DNA of 64,000 nucleotides from Sulfitobacter alexandrii (GCF_001886735.1 NZ_CP018076.1:3162001-3226000); one strand, 5' to 3'. Positions 47,574 to 57,022 are shown, counted from the stretch's first letter. The notes: generated from the letters alone by a model not told the origin. Numbers and translations are program-made.

Positions 47574-48155
47574 TCAATGCCCCCCCATCTCGCGTGCCAT
47601 CAGGTCACGCCCGCGCACCGCCTCGATCAACCGCATGATCGCGCACCAGACGCCGACGATGCAGGCGACGACACCGGCGGCAAAGCTGCAGGCGTAGGCC
47701 CACCAGACCGGGAATTGCAGGAATAGCGTGGTTTCCCCGTTGCCGTAATACCGCTCCAGCCCGCCGAACAGGCGCCAGATGAGCAGGATGATGACCGCGG
47801 TCAGGATGACTTCCCAGAAGGCACTGATCCACCGGTTGATCCGGTCCGGCAAACCCGAGGTAAAGATATCCACCGTCGCATGCGCGCCGTGCAGCTGGCA
47901 GATCGGCAGGAACGAGAATATGGCGAACGCCACGCCCGCTTCCAGCAATTCGTAGCTGCCGTTGATCTCGCCCACTCCAAGGTCGAGCACGAACTGCGAG
48001 AACCCCGTCAGCGTGGTGTCGAAGAAATCGGCATGCATGAACTTGTTGAGCGAGCGGCCGATGATCGAAAGGGTCGTCAGCACGATCAGCGCGAGCAGGA
48101 CGAACCCGCCCAGGATGGCGGTGGCATGGGCCAGAACGTGGACAAGGCGACGCAT
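47574..48155 (-). CDS. dctQ: TRAP transporter small permease, DctQ
   Basis: A 193-aa four-helix inner-membrane protein (LAHATAILGGFVLLALIVLT; FWEVILTAVIILLIWRLF; VWWAYACSFAAGVVACIVG). DctQ partners DctM and docks the binding protein. A strong terminator-like hairpin and a TGCA-type site lie directly upstream, separating it from dctP. Confidence 0.92.
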   Translation of the reverse strand: MRRLVHVLAHATAILGGFVLLALIVLTTLSIIGRSLNKFMHADFFDTTLTGFSQFVLDLGVGEINGSYELLEAGVAFAIFSFLPICQLHGAHATVDIFTSGLPDRINRWISAFWEVILTAVIILLIWRLFGGLERYYGNGETTLFLQFPVWWAYACSFAAGVVACIVGVWCAIMRLIEAVRGRDLMAREMGGH

Positions 48156-48169
48156 CCGGGAAACCTTTT

Positions 48170-48183
48170 GGAAAAATAGTGCA
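48170..48183 (-). promoter_or_regulatory. BoxR-like site before dctQ
   Basis: TGCACTATTTTTCC on the minus strand, 15 nt upstream of the dctQ ATG. It shares the TGCACTAT core with the boxR-upstream sites. The second half is weak. It also overlaps the U-run of the dctP terminator. Confidence 0.4.
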
Positions 48184-48219
48184 AAAAGCCGACCCGCAGC
48201 TTTCGGGCTGCGGGTCGGC
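48183..48219 (-). terminator. Hairpin terminator between dctP and dctQ
   Basis: Perfect 13-bp stem GCCGACCCGCAGC / GCTGCGGGTCGGC with a 6-nt loop, then TTTTT on the minus strand, 16 nt after the dctP stop. Partial termination would give more binding protein than permease, as is usual in TRAP operons. Confidence 0.88.
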
Positions 48220-48234
48220 CGATCGCGTCAGACA

Positions 48235-49266
48235 TTACTGCTGGTAGGCGTCCATCAGCGACTTGGCCTCGTCGATCAGAGCCTGGCCGTCGATGCCCTT
48301 CGTTTCCATATCGGCGACCCACTCCTCGTAGATCGGCTGCGCAGCCTCACGCCATGCGGCCGTTTCCTCGGCATTCAGGGTCACGATGTTGTTGCCAAGA
48401 TCGACGGCGATCTGCCGGGCGGGACCGTCCGCATCGGCCTGCGTGCCGCCGGCGAAGATCGAGAATTCGAGACCGGAGTTGTCGTCGATCACCTTCTTCA
48501 GGTCATCCGGCAGGCTTTCGTACCGATCCTTGTTCATCGCCAGAACGAAGGTCAGAACGTAGAGAGCGCCGTCGAACTCGGTGTGGTTGTCGACCAGTTC
48601 CGCCACCTTGAGCGCGGATGTGACTTCCCACGGAATCGTGGTGCCGTCGATCACGCCCTTGGACAGGCCCTCGGGAATCGCGGGAACCGGCATGCCGACC
48701 GGTGTCGCACCGGTGACTTCCAGCAGGCGGTTCACGAGACGCGAGCCGCCGCGCACCTTCATGCCTTCCATGTCGGCAGGCGTGCGGACTTCCTTGTTCG
48801 CATGGATCAGGCCCGGCCCGTGCACCCAGGTGCCCAGGATGTGGACATCCTTGAACTCGGTATCCTTCATGTGCTTCTCGAACATCTGCCAGTAGGCGGA
48901 GGATGCCGCCCGCGCGTCGTCGACCATGAACGGCAGTTCGAACACCTCGGTCGAGGGGAACCGGCCCGGCGTGTAGCCGACGACGGTCCAGACAACGTCG
49001 GCCACGCCGTCGATGGCCTGGTCCATCAGTTCGGGCGGGGTGCCGCCCAGCTGCATCGACGGGTAACGTTCGACCTTGATGCGGCCGCCGCTGTCTTCTT
49101 CGACGTTGTCGGCCCAGACGTCCAGAACCAGCTTGGGCACGTTGGCCTGCGCCGGTAGAAACTGGTGCAGGCGCAGGGTCACATCCTGCGCCATCGCGGT
49201 GGTGGCTGTCAGCGCGGTTGCCAGGGCGGCGCCAGCGGCTCCCAGCAAGGTTCTGCGAAACATCAT
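48235..49266 (-). CDS. dctP: TRAP transporter substrate-binding protein, DctP
   Basis: A 343-aa periplasmic protein with a Sec signal peptide (RRTLLGAAGAALATALTATT, cleavage after AMA). DctP signatures include LRLHQFLPAQANVPK, FPSTEVFELPF, MEGMKVRGGSRL and the carboxylate-binding Arg region (KVRGG). Heads the dctP-dctQ-dctM set. The ligand is not readable; the box neighbourhood suggests benzoate or a related aromatic carboxylate. Confidence 0.93.
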   Translation of the reverse strand: MMFRRTLLGAAGAALATALTATTAMAQDVTLRLHQFLPAQANVPKLVLDVWADNVEEDSGGRIKVERYPSMQLGGTPPELMDQAIDGVADVVWTVVGYTPGRFPSTEVFELPFMVDDARAASSAYWQMFEKHMKDTEFKDVHILGTWVHGPGLIHANKEVRTPADMEGMKVRGGSRLVNRLLEVTGATPVGMPVPAIPEGLSKGVIDGTTIPWEVTSALKVAELVDNHTEFDGALYVLTFVLAMNKDRYESLPDDLKKVIDDNSGLEFSIFAGGTQADADGPARQIAVDLGNNIVTLNAEETAAWREAAQPIYEEWVADMETKGIDGQALIDEAKSLMDAYQQ

Positions 49267-49427
49267 CTTGGTCTTCTCCCTATCATGATTCCCGACCTCG
49301 CCGTTGTCGCCGGACGATGGCCTTTCGTGAATGCCAGAAGATCAGACATTACCAGTTCACCGGCGTCAACAAGGGTTTGGGGCAAGCCGCGCAATTCACC
49401 AAAATAGCCGGAACCAGCCCTCATTTC

Positions 49428-49441
49428 GGCACTATAGTTCC
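49428..49441. promoter_or_regulatory. BoxR-like site upstream of dctP
   Basis: GGCACTATAGTTCC in the 238-bp gap before dctP; it shares CTATAGTTCC-type sequence with TGTATTATAGTTCC before boxC. The rest of the gap holds no gene I can support. Confidence 0.4.
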
Positions 49442-49504
49442 AGTTCGCGCCCGTGAGGGGCGCGCCGCATCGGCGGCACGGGAACTTCCGTGATGGGGGG
49501 CGGA

Positions 49505-49581
<77 letters not shown>

Positions 49582-49764
49582 ATGAGCGCGTGGACTATGC
49601 CAGCCTACCGCGCCCGTCAAGCACAAATCGGCGATCTTTTGTCTCTTGGCCATCTCCTGCGCCCGGTCCTTTGCGGCTGCATGCAAATGCCCCGCCCCTG
49701 CCCCATTCCGGCCCGATCCGTCCGCTAGCACGTGCCGGACGATACCACAGGCAGGGCACAGCAG

Positions 49765-50733
49765 ATGCCGACAGACATGACACCGGATTACGCGTCCACC
49801 GCGCACCTCGACCTCGCGCCGCCCCGTGCCGCGACCGACCTGCGCCACTGGCTCCGCGGGCCGGAATGGTTCCTGTGTCTCCTGATCCTCGCGACCGGCG
49901 GCCTCTCCTTCGCGCTCTCGCTGGCCTTCGGACAGCCGGTGGCATGGGACGCCTTCCTGATCAGCTTCGCGCCAAGTGCGGGCCTCATCCTGCTGGGCGC
50001 CTACGTCCGCGCCTGCAAGGACATGCCCCGCGCCGGGATCTGCGCCATCGCCACCGGCATATACATCGGTTTCTCCGGCGTCGTGACGATCCTCATCTAC
50101 CTGCGGTTCCCGATCGCCACCCCGCTGCTGGACGAGACCCTGATGGCGCTCGACGCGCGGCTGTTCGGCTACGACTGGGAAAGGTTCACCGCCGCCATCG
50201 CGGCCTTCCCGGCGCTTGGCCGCGCCATCGGGTGGGTCTACGGCAGCTCGCTCATGCAGCTTTTCGCGGTGATCTTCATCCTTGGATACCTCGGGCGCGC
50301 GACCGCCCTGTATCGCGTGCTGATCACCGGCACGCTCTCGTTGCTGCTGGCGGTGGCGTTCTGGTGGGCCTGGCCCAGCCTCGGCCCCTCGGCCTACGTC
50401 ACGCTGCCTGCGGATACCGAACAGGCGCTTGGCCTGATCCACGGACAGGAAGCGGGGGCCCGGCTGCGCGACATGGCGCAGAACGGCAACGCGGAAATCA
50501 CCCCCGCAATCATCATGGGCACCATCGCCTTTCCGTCCTATCACACGGTGATGGCCTGCCTCGTGGTGTTCTTCGTCGCTGGCACCGTGATCTTCTGGCC
50601 GATGCTGCTGCTCAACCTCGCGATGCTGCCGGCGATCCTGTCCCACGGCGGCCACCATTTCAGCGACCTGCTGGGCGGGCTCGTGGCATTCGGCCTCGCC
50701 TACGGGATGGCCCGGCTGCTGGTTCGGCGATAA
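49765..50733 (+). CDS. PAP2-family membrane phosphatase
   Basis: A 322-aa inner-membrane protein with several hydrophobic helices. The C-terminal PAP2 domain has AFPSYHTVMACL (PSxH, near residue 265) and HGGHHFSDLLGG (HxxxD, near 300). It probably acts on phosphatidate, undecaprenyl diphosphate or inositol phospholipid headgroups. ATG 49765 has AGGG 9 nt upstream; an upstream GTG is less likely. Confidence 0.87.
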   Translation: MPTDMTPDYASTAHLDLAPPRAATDLRHWLRGPEWFLCLLILATGGLSFALSLAFGQPVAWDAFLISFAPSAGLILLGAYVRACKDMPRAGICAIATGIYIGFSGVVTILIYLRFPIATPLLDETLMALDARLFGYDWERFTAAIAAFPALGRAIGWVYGSSLMQLFAVIFILGYLGRATALYRVLITGTLSLLLAVAFWWAWPSLGPSAYVTLPADTEQALGLIHGQEAGARLRDMAQNGNAEITPAIIMGTIAFPSYHTVMACLVVFFVAGTVIFWPMLLLNLAMLPAILSHGGHHFSDLLGGLVAFGLAYGMARLLVRR

Positions 50734-50844
50734 TCCGCCGGATTGTCACGGCCCGATGCCACATATCCGGCCGTGGTTGAAACAATCGCCACCATTGTCT
50801 CGTTACTACCCTGATCGAAACGGGAAACCACAGGGAAACATGAC

Positions 50845-51402
50845 ATGAACAAGATCAAACTGACACTGGCCGCGTCGGCCATGGCGCTTGGCGCTACCGC
50901 CGCATTTGCACAGGACAACCCGATGGTGGGCGGCGCGGAGATGTTCGCCGACCGCAACATCGTCGAGAACGCGGTGAACTCCGCGGACCACACGACGCTG
51001 GTTTCGGCCGTGCAGGCCGCAGGCCTTGCCGAAACCTTGTCGGGCCCCGGCCCCTTCACCGTATTCGCCCCCACTAACGAAGGTTTCGACCGGTTGGAGG
51101 ACGGCGCAGTCACGCAGCTGCTGGAACCCGCCAACCGCGATCAACTGACCCAGACGCTGACCTGCCACGTTGTCGACGGTGCCGTCACGGCCGAAGCGCT
51201 GACAGGCATGATCGAGGCCGACGGCGGCCAGCACGCGATCCCGACGCTGGGCGGCTGCACGCTGACCGCATCCATCGCGGATGATGGGCGTGTCCTGATC
51301 ACCGACGAAAACGACAACGGCGCTTTCGTCACCATCCCCGACGTGAACCAGTCGAACGGAATCATTCACGTCATCGACGGCGTGATGCTGCCCAAGCAGT
51401 AA
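50845..51402 (+). CDS. Secreted fasciclin-domain protein
   Basis: A 185-aa protein with a Sec signal peptide (KLTLAASAMALGATAAFA) and one FAS1 domain from about residue 35: NIVENAVNSADHTTLVSAV, FTVFAPTNEGFDRL (H1-type motif) and NGIIHVIDGVMLP at the end. It is periplasmic or surface-located; in bacteria such proteins are linked to adhesion and envelope stress. A terminator follows. Confidence 0.93.
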   Translation: MNKIKLTLAASAMALGATAAFAQDNPMVGGAEMFADRNIVENAVNSADHTTLVSAVQAAGLAETLSGPGPFTVFAPTNEGFDRLEDGAVTQLLEPANRDQLTQTLTCHVVDGAVTAEALTGMIEADGGQHAIPTLGGCTLTASIADDGRVLITDENDNGAFVTIPDVNQSNGIIHVIDGVMLPKQ

Positions 51403-51428
51403 CCCCCCGAACGACACAGGCTGCCGAC

Positions 51429-51455
51429 CCCCCGCGGACCCCCGCGGGGGTTTTT
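51429..51455 (+). terminator. Terminator after the fasciclin gene
   Basis: Stem CCCCCGCGG / CCGCGGGGG with a 4-nt loop followed by TTTTT, 26 nt after the stop. Confidence 0.9.
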
Positions 51456-51511
51456 CTCTGGCATCGCGCCTCCCGCTTGACGTGCAGCCTGCGCTGCCTC
51501 AGCATGGTGCC

Positions 51512-52447
51512 ATGACACCCGGAAAGGCATACTTGGATACCGACACCATCCGTGCGCTGGCCGCGCGTACGGATGCCATGGGGGTATGGCTGGTCGCCCA
51601 CTGCTGGGGGGTGATCGCGGGTTCCGTCGCGCTCTTCGCTGTCTGGCCAAACCCGCTGACCGCGCTTCTTGCGATCGTCCTGATCGGTTCGCGCCAGCTG
51701 GGACTCGCCATCCTGATGCACGAAGCGGCCCACAATGCGCTGTTCAAGACCCGGTGGCTCAACGAATTCGCGGGCGAATGGCTTTGCGGCAGGCCCATCC
51801 TCGCCGAGCTTGGCAGCTACCGGCATTATCACCTTACCCATCACCGCTACACCCAGACGGACAAGGATCCCGATCTGGTTCTGTCTTCCAAGTTTCCGAC
51901 AACGCGCGACAGCCTCAGACGGAAATTCATCCGTGACTTGACGGGCCAGACCGGCCTGCGGCAACTGGTCGGGCAGATCGTGATGTCCTTTCGTCTGGCC
52001 GGAGACGACGATGCCATCGAGGCCGCCAATCAGGACGCGGCACAGGCGTTCAAGGCGCGCGACCTGTGGAAGTCGCTGCCCGTCTTCATCGGCGTCGCCC
52101 TGGCGATGAGCCTTGCCGGCGAATGGTGGTACGGCCTCCTGTTCTGGCTGCTGCCCTACCTCACCTGGTTCCAGTTGGTTCTGCGCATCCGCAACATTGC
52201 CGAACACGGGGCCACCGAACAGTCCGACAACCCCCTGCAGAACGTCCGCACGACCCACGCAGGGCCCGTCGCGCGTGCGCTCGTCGCGCCCTACTGGGTC
52301 AACTACCACCTCGAACACCACATGGTCATGCATGTTCCCTGCTGGCGTCTGCCCCGTATGCACAAGGCCCTGCGCGACGCAGGCATCGGTGACCGGATGC
52401 GCGTCTCTCCCAATTATGGCCACGCCCTCGCCGAAGCGGGCTGGTAG
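51512..52447 (+). CDS. Membrane fatty acid desaturase family protein
   Basis: A 311-aa di-iron membrane desaturase/hydroxylase. Histidine boxes are HEAAH (residues 70-74), HLTHH (107-111) and HLEHHMVMH near the C-terminus. Hydrophobic hairpins separate the boxes, with the active site facing the cytoplasm. Specificity (acyl lipid or carotenoid) is not readable. ATG 51512 is preferred over an upstream GTG. Confidence 0.92.
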   Translation: MTPGKAYLDTDTIRALAARTDAMGVWLVAHCWGVIAGSVALFAVWPNPLTALLAIVLIGSRQLGLAILMHEAAHNALFKTRWLNEFAGEWLCGRPILAELGSYRHYHLTHHRYTQTDKDPDLVLSSKFPTTRDSLRRKFIRDLTGQTGLRQLVGQIVMSFRLAGDDDAIEAANQDAAQAFKARDLWKSLPVFIGVALAMSLAGEWWYGLLFWLLPYLTWFQLVLRIRNIAEHGATEQSDNPLQNVRTTHAGPVARALVAPYWVNYHLEHHMVMHVPCWRLPRMHKALRDAGIGDRMRVSPNYGHALAEAGW

Positions 52448-52623
52448 AGGGCTGCCGGCACGCACCGGCAGGTGACCGCGCCATAAGCGGGCGCTTATGC
52501 GGCCCCGGATAAACCCCGGGCCAATGGCCCCGATGCCGTTTCCTTCCCAGATTGCCGACCAGCGGCCCGCAAGGGGGCGCCTCACGCCACCTGATCCCGG
52601 TGGCCTTCAAAAGGAACGGACAC

Positions 52624-52878
52624 ATGCGCAAATTCGCACTCATCACCCTCATCGCCCTCGCCTCACCGGCTCTTGCCGAGGACGTCTCGATGGACAGCAA
52701 GCTCGGCAACACCATGGAGGAAGTGCAGGCGTCGCTTGCCGCCATGGGCTACGAAGTCCGCAAGGCCGAAATGGAAGACGGCAAGATCGAGGTCTACTTC
52801 GTGCGCGACGGAAAAATGGGCGAGGTCTATGTCAGCCCCGAAACCGGCGCGGTCACCAAGCTCGAACTCAAGGGCTGA
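52624..52878 (+). CDS. Small secreted PepSY-domain protein
   Basis: An 84-aa protein with a signal peptide (MRKFALITLIALASPALA) and a single PepSY module: LAAMGYEVRKAEMEDGKIEVY and VYVSPETGAVTKLE. PepSY domains often act as inhibitors or redox/metal sensors in the periplasm. It lies 5 nt before the cytochrome b561 gene, so the two are probably one transcript with the HTH gene. Confidence 0.9.
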   Translation: MRKFALITLIALASPALAEDVSMDSKLGNTMEEVQASLAAMGYEVRKAEMEDGKIEVYFVRDGKMGEVYVSPETGAVTKLELKG

Positions 52879-52882
52879 TCCG

Positions 52883-53458
52883 GTGGTGGCTTCCACACAT
52901 CCGACCCACGGGCGCAAGGGCGCCCGTGAGGTTTCGGTCTGGGATCCGCTTGTCAGGCTGATCCACTGGGGCCTCGCCCTGGCGATCCTCGTCAACGGCG
53001 CGCTGGCGGACGGCGAAAGCCGCACCCACGCTTTGATCGGCTACATCGCCCTCAGCCTTCTGGCGATGCGCATGCTCTGGGCGCTGATCGGCCCGCCGAA
53101 CGCCCGTTTCTCCGCTTTTCCGCCCAGCCCGCTGCGCGCCCTTCGCCATGCCCGGGCGATGTTCGGCGGTGACCGGCGCGTGCACCTGTCGCACAACCCG
53201 ATCGGCGCCCTGATGGTCTACAACCTCTGGCTCAGCGTGCTTGCCATCGGGGTCACCGGCTACATGATGACGACCCTCGCCTACTTTGGCGTCGACTGGG
53301 TGGAAAAGGCACATGAAACGATATTCGACTGGCTGCTGATCTCGGTGGCCCTGCACGTGGCCGGCGTGGCCTTCGACACCTGGCACTCCGGTATCAATCT
53401 GGTGAAAGCGATGGTAAACGGGCGCAAGACGATCCCCGAAGGAAAAGACATCGCATGA
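52883..53458 (+). CDS. Cytochrome b561-type membrane protein
   Basis: A 191-aa four-helix diheme membrane protein. His ligands are in LVRLIHWGLALAI (helix 1), the ALIGYIALSLLAMRMLWALIG helix and the C-terminal ISVALHVAGVAFDTWHSG. It starts at GTG 52883 or 52886, right after the PepSY stop; no ATG fits. It probably passes electrons between quinones and a periplasmic partner. Its stop overlaps the next start (ATGA). Confidence 0.88.
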   Translation: MVASTHPTHGRKGAREVSVWDPLVRLIHWGLALAILVNGALADGESRTHALIGYIALSLLAMRMLWALIGPPNARFSAFPPSPLRALRHARAMFGGDRRVHLSHNPIGALMVYNLWLSVLAIGVTGYMMTTLAYFGVDWVEKAHETIFDWLLISVALHVAGVAFDTWHSGINLVKAMVNGRKTIPEGKDIA

Positions 53459-53997
53459 AAAGGGCGCGCAAGTCGCCATGGAACGGAGAGAGGCGCGCGA
53501 CGGTGCTTGCGGGCCTCATCCTGCTTCAGGCCCTCTGTGCGCTGTTCTTCATCGGCGACGCGATCGAGGATTTCCGGGAGGACGGCCAGTTCGACAATCC
53601 GCACCTGATGATCGAGGCAGCCGCGGCGCTGGCGCTGGTCGCCGGGGTCGTCTTCCTCATGGTCGAACTGCGCGGCCTGCTGTCGCGCATGTCCGACATG
53701 CAGATCGGGCTGGATATCGCGCATGGCCACCTCACCGACGTCATCGAAGCCTTTTTCGAGGCGTGGGCCCTGACCCCGGCCGAACGGGACGTGGCGATCA
53801 TGATCCTCAAGGGGCTGGACAACGAGAACATCGCACGGGTCCGCAACACCGCTTCCGGCACCGTCCGCGCGCAGGCGGCGAGCATCTATGCCAAGTCACG
53901 CACCGACGGACGCGCCCAGTTCATCAGCCTTTTCGTCGAGGAACTCATGGCCGCGGGCGACACCGCCGCTGACCGGAACCCGCGCGGCGCGGCCTGA
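53455..53997 (+). CDS. Membrane-anchored LuxR-type HTH protein
   Basis: A 180-aa protein with two N-terminal membrane helices (about residues 17-36 and 53-72) and a C-terminal LuxR-type HTH (about 110-165: LTPAERDVAIMILKGLDNEN, then VRNTASGTVRAQAASIYAKS). Overlaps the cytochrome gene by ATGA. A DNA-binding domain tethered to the membrane next to a heme protein suggests a redox-coupled regulator. The signal and targets are not known. Confidence 0.85.
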   Translation: MKRARKSPWNGERRATVLAGLILLQALCALFFIGDAIEDFREDGQFDNPHLMIEAAAALALVAGVVFLMVELRGLLSRMSDMQIGLDIAHGHLTDVIEAFFEAWALTPAERDVAIMILKGLDNENIARVRNTASGTVRAQAASIYAKSRTDGRAQFISLFVEELMAAGDTAADRNPRGAA

Positions 53998-54006
53998 ACC
54001 GGACGC

Positions 54007-54807
54007 CTAGTGCGCCGGGGCGGTCACGGCGTCGAGCAGGGTACGCCCGCCGTCGATCACCATGACTTCGCCGGTCATGAAGGCCGAGCTGTCCGCCGCG
54101 AGAAACTGCACCGCCTCGCACAGCTCGTTCGGAGAGGCGATGCGCCCCAGCGGCGTATTGCTGCGGATGTCGTCCCGCCATTCGCGGTTCTCTGCCAGCG
54201 CCGACCGCAACGAGGCGCTCATGACGCTACCGAACGAGATCGCGTTCACCCTGATCCGGTGTTCCGCCAGCGACAGCGCCATGGACCGGGTCATCTGCTG
54301 CACGGCAGAGGCCGCGATGGCATAGGCCATCAACTCGGGCCGGGTCTGCTTGCACGCGGTGGAGCTGAGGTTGATGATCGACCCCACCTGCCCCTTCGCC
54401 TCCGGGTCGGCCTGCTTGATCATCCGCCGCGCCACCGCCTGCGTCAGGCGCAGCGCGGTCATCAGGTTCTGCTCCAGCAGCGTATCGACGGATGAATCCT
54501 CCACGTCCAGCGCATCGGTGGTCATGACCTGCCGCGATGCGTTGACGAGGATATCCACCTGGTCGAAGGCGTCGATGGTGGCGGAAATCAGGTTGGCGAT
54601 CGTCAGCCGCTGGCGCAGGTCGCCCGCGAACACGCGGATGTTGCCATCTTCCCGTTCGCTGCCCAGTTCTTCCATCAGCTTCTTCTCGTCCGCATCGGCG
54701 CACATCACGTTCGCGCCGGCATCCGCCAGATGGCGGGCGATGGACAGCCCGATGCCGTTGGCGGCACCGGTGACGATAGCGGTCTTGCCGGTAATCGAAA
54801 AAGACAT
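54007..54807 (-). CDS. SDR-family protein lacking the catalytic Lys
   Basis: A 266-aa Rossmann protein with cofactor loop VTGAANGIGLSIARHL, acidic ADADEKK after strand two (NAD-type) and the C-terminal ITGEV-like MTGEVMVIDGG. The active-site region reads INLSSTACKQ and AYAIAASAVQQ, so Tyr is followed at +4 by Ala where the catalytic Lys belongs. Activity may be lost or altered. The start at 54807 is the family N-terminus. Confidence 0.9.
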   Translation of the reverse strand: MSFSITGKTAIVTGAANGIGLSIARHLADAGANVMCADADEKKLMEELGSEREDGNIRVFAGDLRQRLTIANLISATIDAFDQVDILVNASRQVMTTDALDVEDSSVDTLLEQNLMTALRLTQAVARRMIKQADPEAKGQVGSIINLSSTACKQTRPELMAYAIAASAVQQMTRSMALSLAEHRIRVNAISFGSVMSASLRSALAENREWRDDIRSNTPLGRIASPNELCEAVQFLAADSSAFMTGEVMVIDGGRTLLDAVTAPAH

Positions 54808-54829
54808 CGCTTTCCCTTCTAAGATCCGA

Positions 54830-55819
54830 TCAACGTCCGGCCCGCGCCGGTTTGGACGCATGAAACAGCTTGAAGCGCGCGTCCCCGCCCAGTTCCGCGA
54901 CGTGGCCAAAGCTCTTCTTCAGTTCCGCTTCATACGGCAAATGCCGGTTCGCCACCATCCACAGATTGCCGTTCGGCTGCAACAGGCGCGCGGCAGAGGC
55001 GACAAAGGCCTGACCGATCTGCGGTTCGGCGGCCCGGCCCTGATGAAACGGCGGGTTCATCACGATGCTGTCCATCCGGTGGGGCGGCGCCCATTTGGTC
55101 GCGTCTTCCCAGTGGAATTTGGCCCGGTCGTCGGTGACGTTGTGGCGCGCGCACTCCAAGGCGCTGTGCCCCGCCTCGACCAGATGGACCGTCTGCACGC
55201 TCTCGCGGGTCAGGACATGCGCGGCAAGGAAACCCCACCCCGCCCCGAGGTCGGCCACTTCGGCCCCCAGCTTCTCGGGCAGCGCATCGACCAGCAGCGC
55301 CGATGCAAGATCGACCGCATCGGCGGAAAAGACGCCGGGCGCCGTCCAGAATCCGCCGGGCGTCTGCGAGGGCACCTCGGCCCAGTCCGCGAAGAAATCG
55401 GTGGCGGAGGCGTCGATCCAGAACAACTTGCCGTGCGCCTTGGATATGGGGCCGTTGATGGTCACCCGGCCCCGCATCTCGCGCAAGATGGAATCGATGC
55501 CTTGGGTCTTCTGGCCGTCGATCACCACGACGCCGTCGCAGGTGCCACAGGCCGCCGCGATCAGAGCGCGGGCCTCGGACTTGGCGCGGGGCAGACAGAC
55601 GACGGCGGCAGCGTAGCGGTCCCGCACCATGCGCACCGCCTTGTAGCCGCGCTCCTGCCAGGCATCGAACAGCGGCTTGAAGTCCTGCACCACGTGGCAT
55701 CGGTCGCGGTCGATACCCGGCAGCCGTGCGTCCTGCGGGGGGCGGAAAACGGCGATCAGCCCCTCTTCCGGCAGCTCGAGCCCGCCTTGAAGAGCCAGAT
55801 CCAGACGTGCGTCAATCAC
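54830..55819 (-). CDS. Class I SAM methyltransferase, RsmC-like
   Basis: A 329-aa protein with an N-terminal degenerate methyltransferase domain and a C-terminal catalytic domain: SAM motif VADLGAGWGFLAAHVL near residue 190 and target-amine motif SIVMNPPFHQG near 255 (NPPF). This matches RsmC, which makes m2G1207 in 16S rRNA. It lies 4 bp downstream of clpS, in the same direction. Confidence 0.9.
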   Translation of the reverse strand: MIDARLDLALQGGLELPEEGLIAVFRPPQDARLPGIDRDRCHVVQDFKPLFDAWQERGYKAVRMVRDRYAAAVVCLPRAKSEARALIAAACGTCDGVVVIDGQKTQGIDSILREMRGRVTINGPISKAHGKLFWIDASATDFFADWAEVPSQTPGGFWTAPGVFSADAVDLASALLVDALPEKLGAEVADLGAGWGFLAAHVLTRESVQTVHLVEAGHSALECARHNVTDDRAKFHWEDATKWAPPHRMDSIVMNPPFHQGRAAEPQIGQAFVASAARLLQPNGNLWMVANRHLPYEAELKKSFGHVAELGGDARFKLFHASKPARAGR

Positions 55820-55822
55820 ACG

Positions 55823-56164
55823 CTATTCTTCTTTTTCCATCGTGCACTGCAGCGGGTGCTGATGCCGGCGTGCGAAATCCATGACCTGCGCGACCTTGGT
55901 CTCCGCGATCTCGTGGCTGAACACGCCGACCACCGCCAGTCCCTTCTTGTGGACCGTCAGCATGATCTCGAACGCCTGCGCGTGATTGAGGCCGAAAAAC
56001 CGCTCGAGCACGTGCACGACGAACTCCATCGGTGTGAAGTCGTCGTTCAGCAGCAACACCTTGTAGAGTGGCGGCCGCTTCGTCTTGGGCTTGGTCTTGG
56101 TCAGCAGATCGGTCTGACCGTCATCGCCCGACCTGTCCGCCATCATGTATTCTTCAGGGCGCAT
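55823..56164 (-). CDS. clpS: ATP-dependent Clp protease adaptor ClpS
   Basis: A 113-aa N-degron adaptor that delivers substrates with N-terminal Phe, Leu, Trp or Tyr to ClpAP. Binding-pocket residues lie in [20 protein letters not shown] (about residues 34-53), with [20 protein letters not shown] and Met at the pocket. ATG 56164 (GGAG at 5 nt) gives MRPEEY; a later ATG at 56146 is possible. No clpA gene lies next to it in the window. Confidence 0.94.
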   Translation of the reverse strand: MRPEEYMMADRSGDDGQTDLLTKTKPKTKRPPLYKVLLLNDDFTPMEFVVHVLERFFGLNHAQAFEIMLTVHKKGLAVVGVFSHEIAETKVAQVMDFARRHQHPLQCTMEKEE

Positions 56165-56245
56165 TGCTGCTCCGACAGTTTGCTGTGCGTTGTGAGTCGT
56201 GTGTGCGTGTATATAACCTGTTCCCGTTACGAGAAAAGAGGCAGC

Positions 56246-56962
56246 ATGGAAATGGCACCGTCCCTGACCACGATCGGCTTCGACGCCGACGACACGCTCT
56301 GGCACAACGAACGGTTCTTTGCCCTCACGCAGGACCACTTTGCCGAACTGCTGGCCGATCACGCGGAAAAACCCCGGCTGATGGAACGGCTGACAGAAGC
56401 GGAACGCCGGAACCTGTCGCACTACGGGTTCGGGATCAAGGGGTTCACGCTGTCCATGATCGAAACGGCGATCGAGGTGACGGACGGCCGGGTGCCCGCC
56501 GCCGTCATCGGCAAGATCCTCGATGCGGGGCGGGAAATGCTGTCCCACCCGGTCGAACTGCTGCCGGGGGTGGAGGACACCCTCGAATCGCTCCGCCACG
56601 ACCACAAGCTGATCCTCATCACCAAGGGCGACCTTCTGGACCAGATGCGCAAGGTCGAACAGTCCGGGCTGCGCGACCGTTTCGATGCGATCGAAATCGT
56701 CTCGCACAAGACCTCGGCGGAATACGCCGACATCTTCGGCCGTCACGGCACGGGTGCCGATCAGGGCCTGATGGCGGGCAACTCCATGGCGTCCGATGTC
56801 CTGCCGATGCTGGACGCGGGCGGCTGGGGCGTGCTGGTGCCGCACACCCTGACCTGGGCGTTGGAACATGCCGCGGCACCGGAGGCCCACCCGAGGTTCT
56901 CCGAGATCGCGGACCTGTCGCAGCTTCCCGACCTCGTCAGCGGGTTGAAGTCATCCCACTGA
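56246..56962 (+). CDS. HAD-superfamily hydrolase
   Basis: A 238-aa phosphatase-like protein. Motif I is [13 protein letters not shown] (DxDxT, near residue 12), motif [10 protein letters not shown] near 125 and motif [15 protein letters not shown] and [11 protein letters not shown] helical cap occupies about residues 20-95. The substrate is unknown; small phosphorylated metabolites are typical. AGAGG stands before the ATG. Divergent from clpS. Confidence 0.87.
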   Translation: MEMAPSLTTIGFDADDTLWHNERFFALTQDHFAELLADHAEKPRLMERLTEAERRNLSHYGFGIKGFTLSMIETAIEVTDGRVPAAVIGKILDAGREMLSHPVELLPGVEDTLESLRHDHKLILITKGDLLDQMRKVEQSGLRDRFDAIEIVSHKTSAEYADIFGRHGTGADQGLMAGNSMASDVLPMLDAGGWGVLVPHTLTWALEHAAAPEAHPRFSEIADLSQLPDLVSGLKSSH

Positions 56963-57022
56963 GAGACCGGTGCGCCACGCGCGGCGCAAAAAGGCATATT
57001 CGCCGCGTTCTTGCCACATTGT

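Noticed and set aside
46217..47638. 473-codon plus-strand ORF
   Set aside because: Antisense to dctM; composed largely of Arg, Gln, Asp and His, as expected for the reverse complement of a membrane protein gene.
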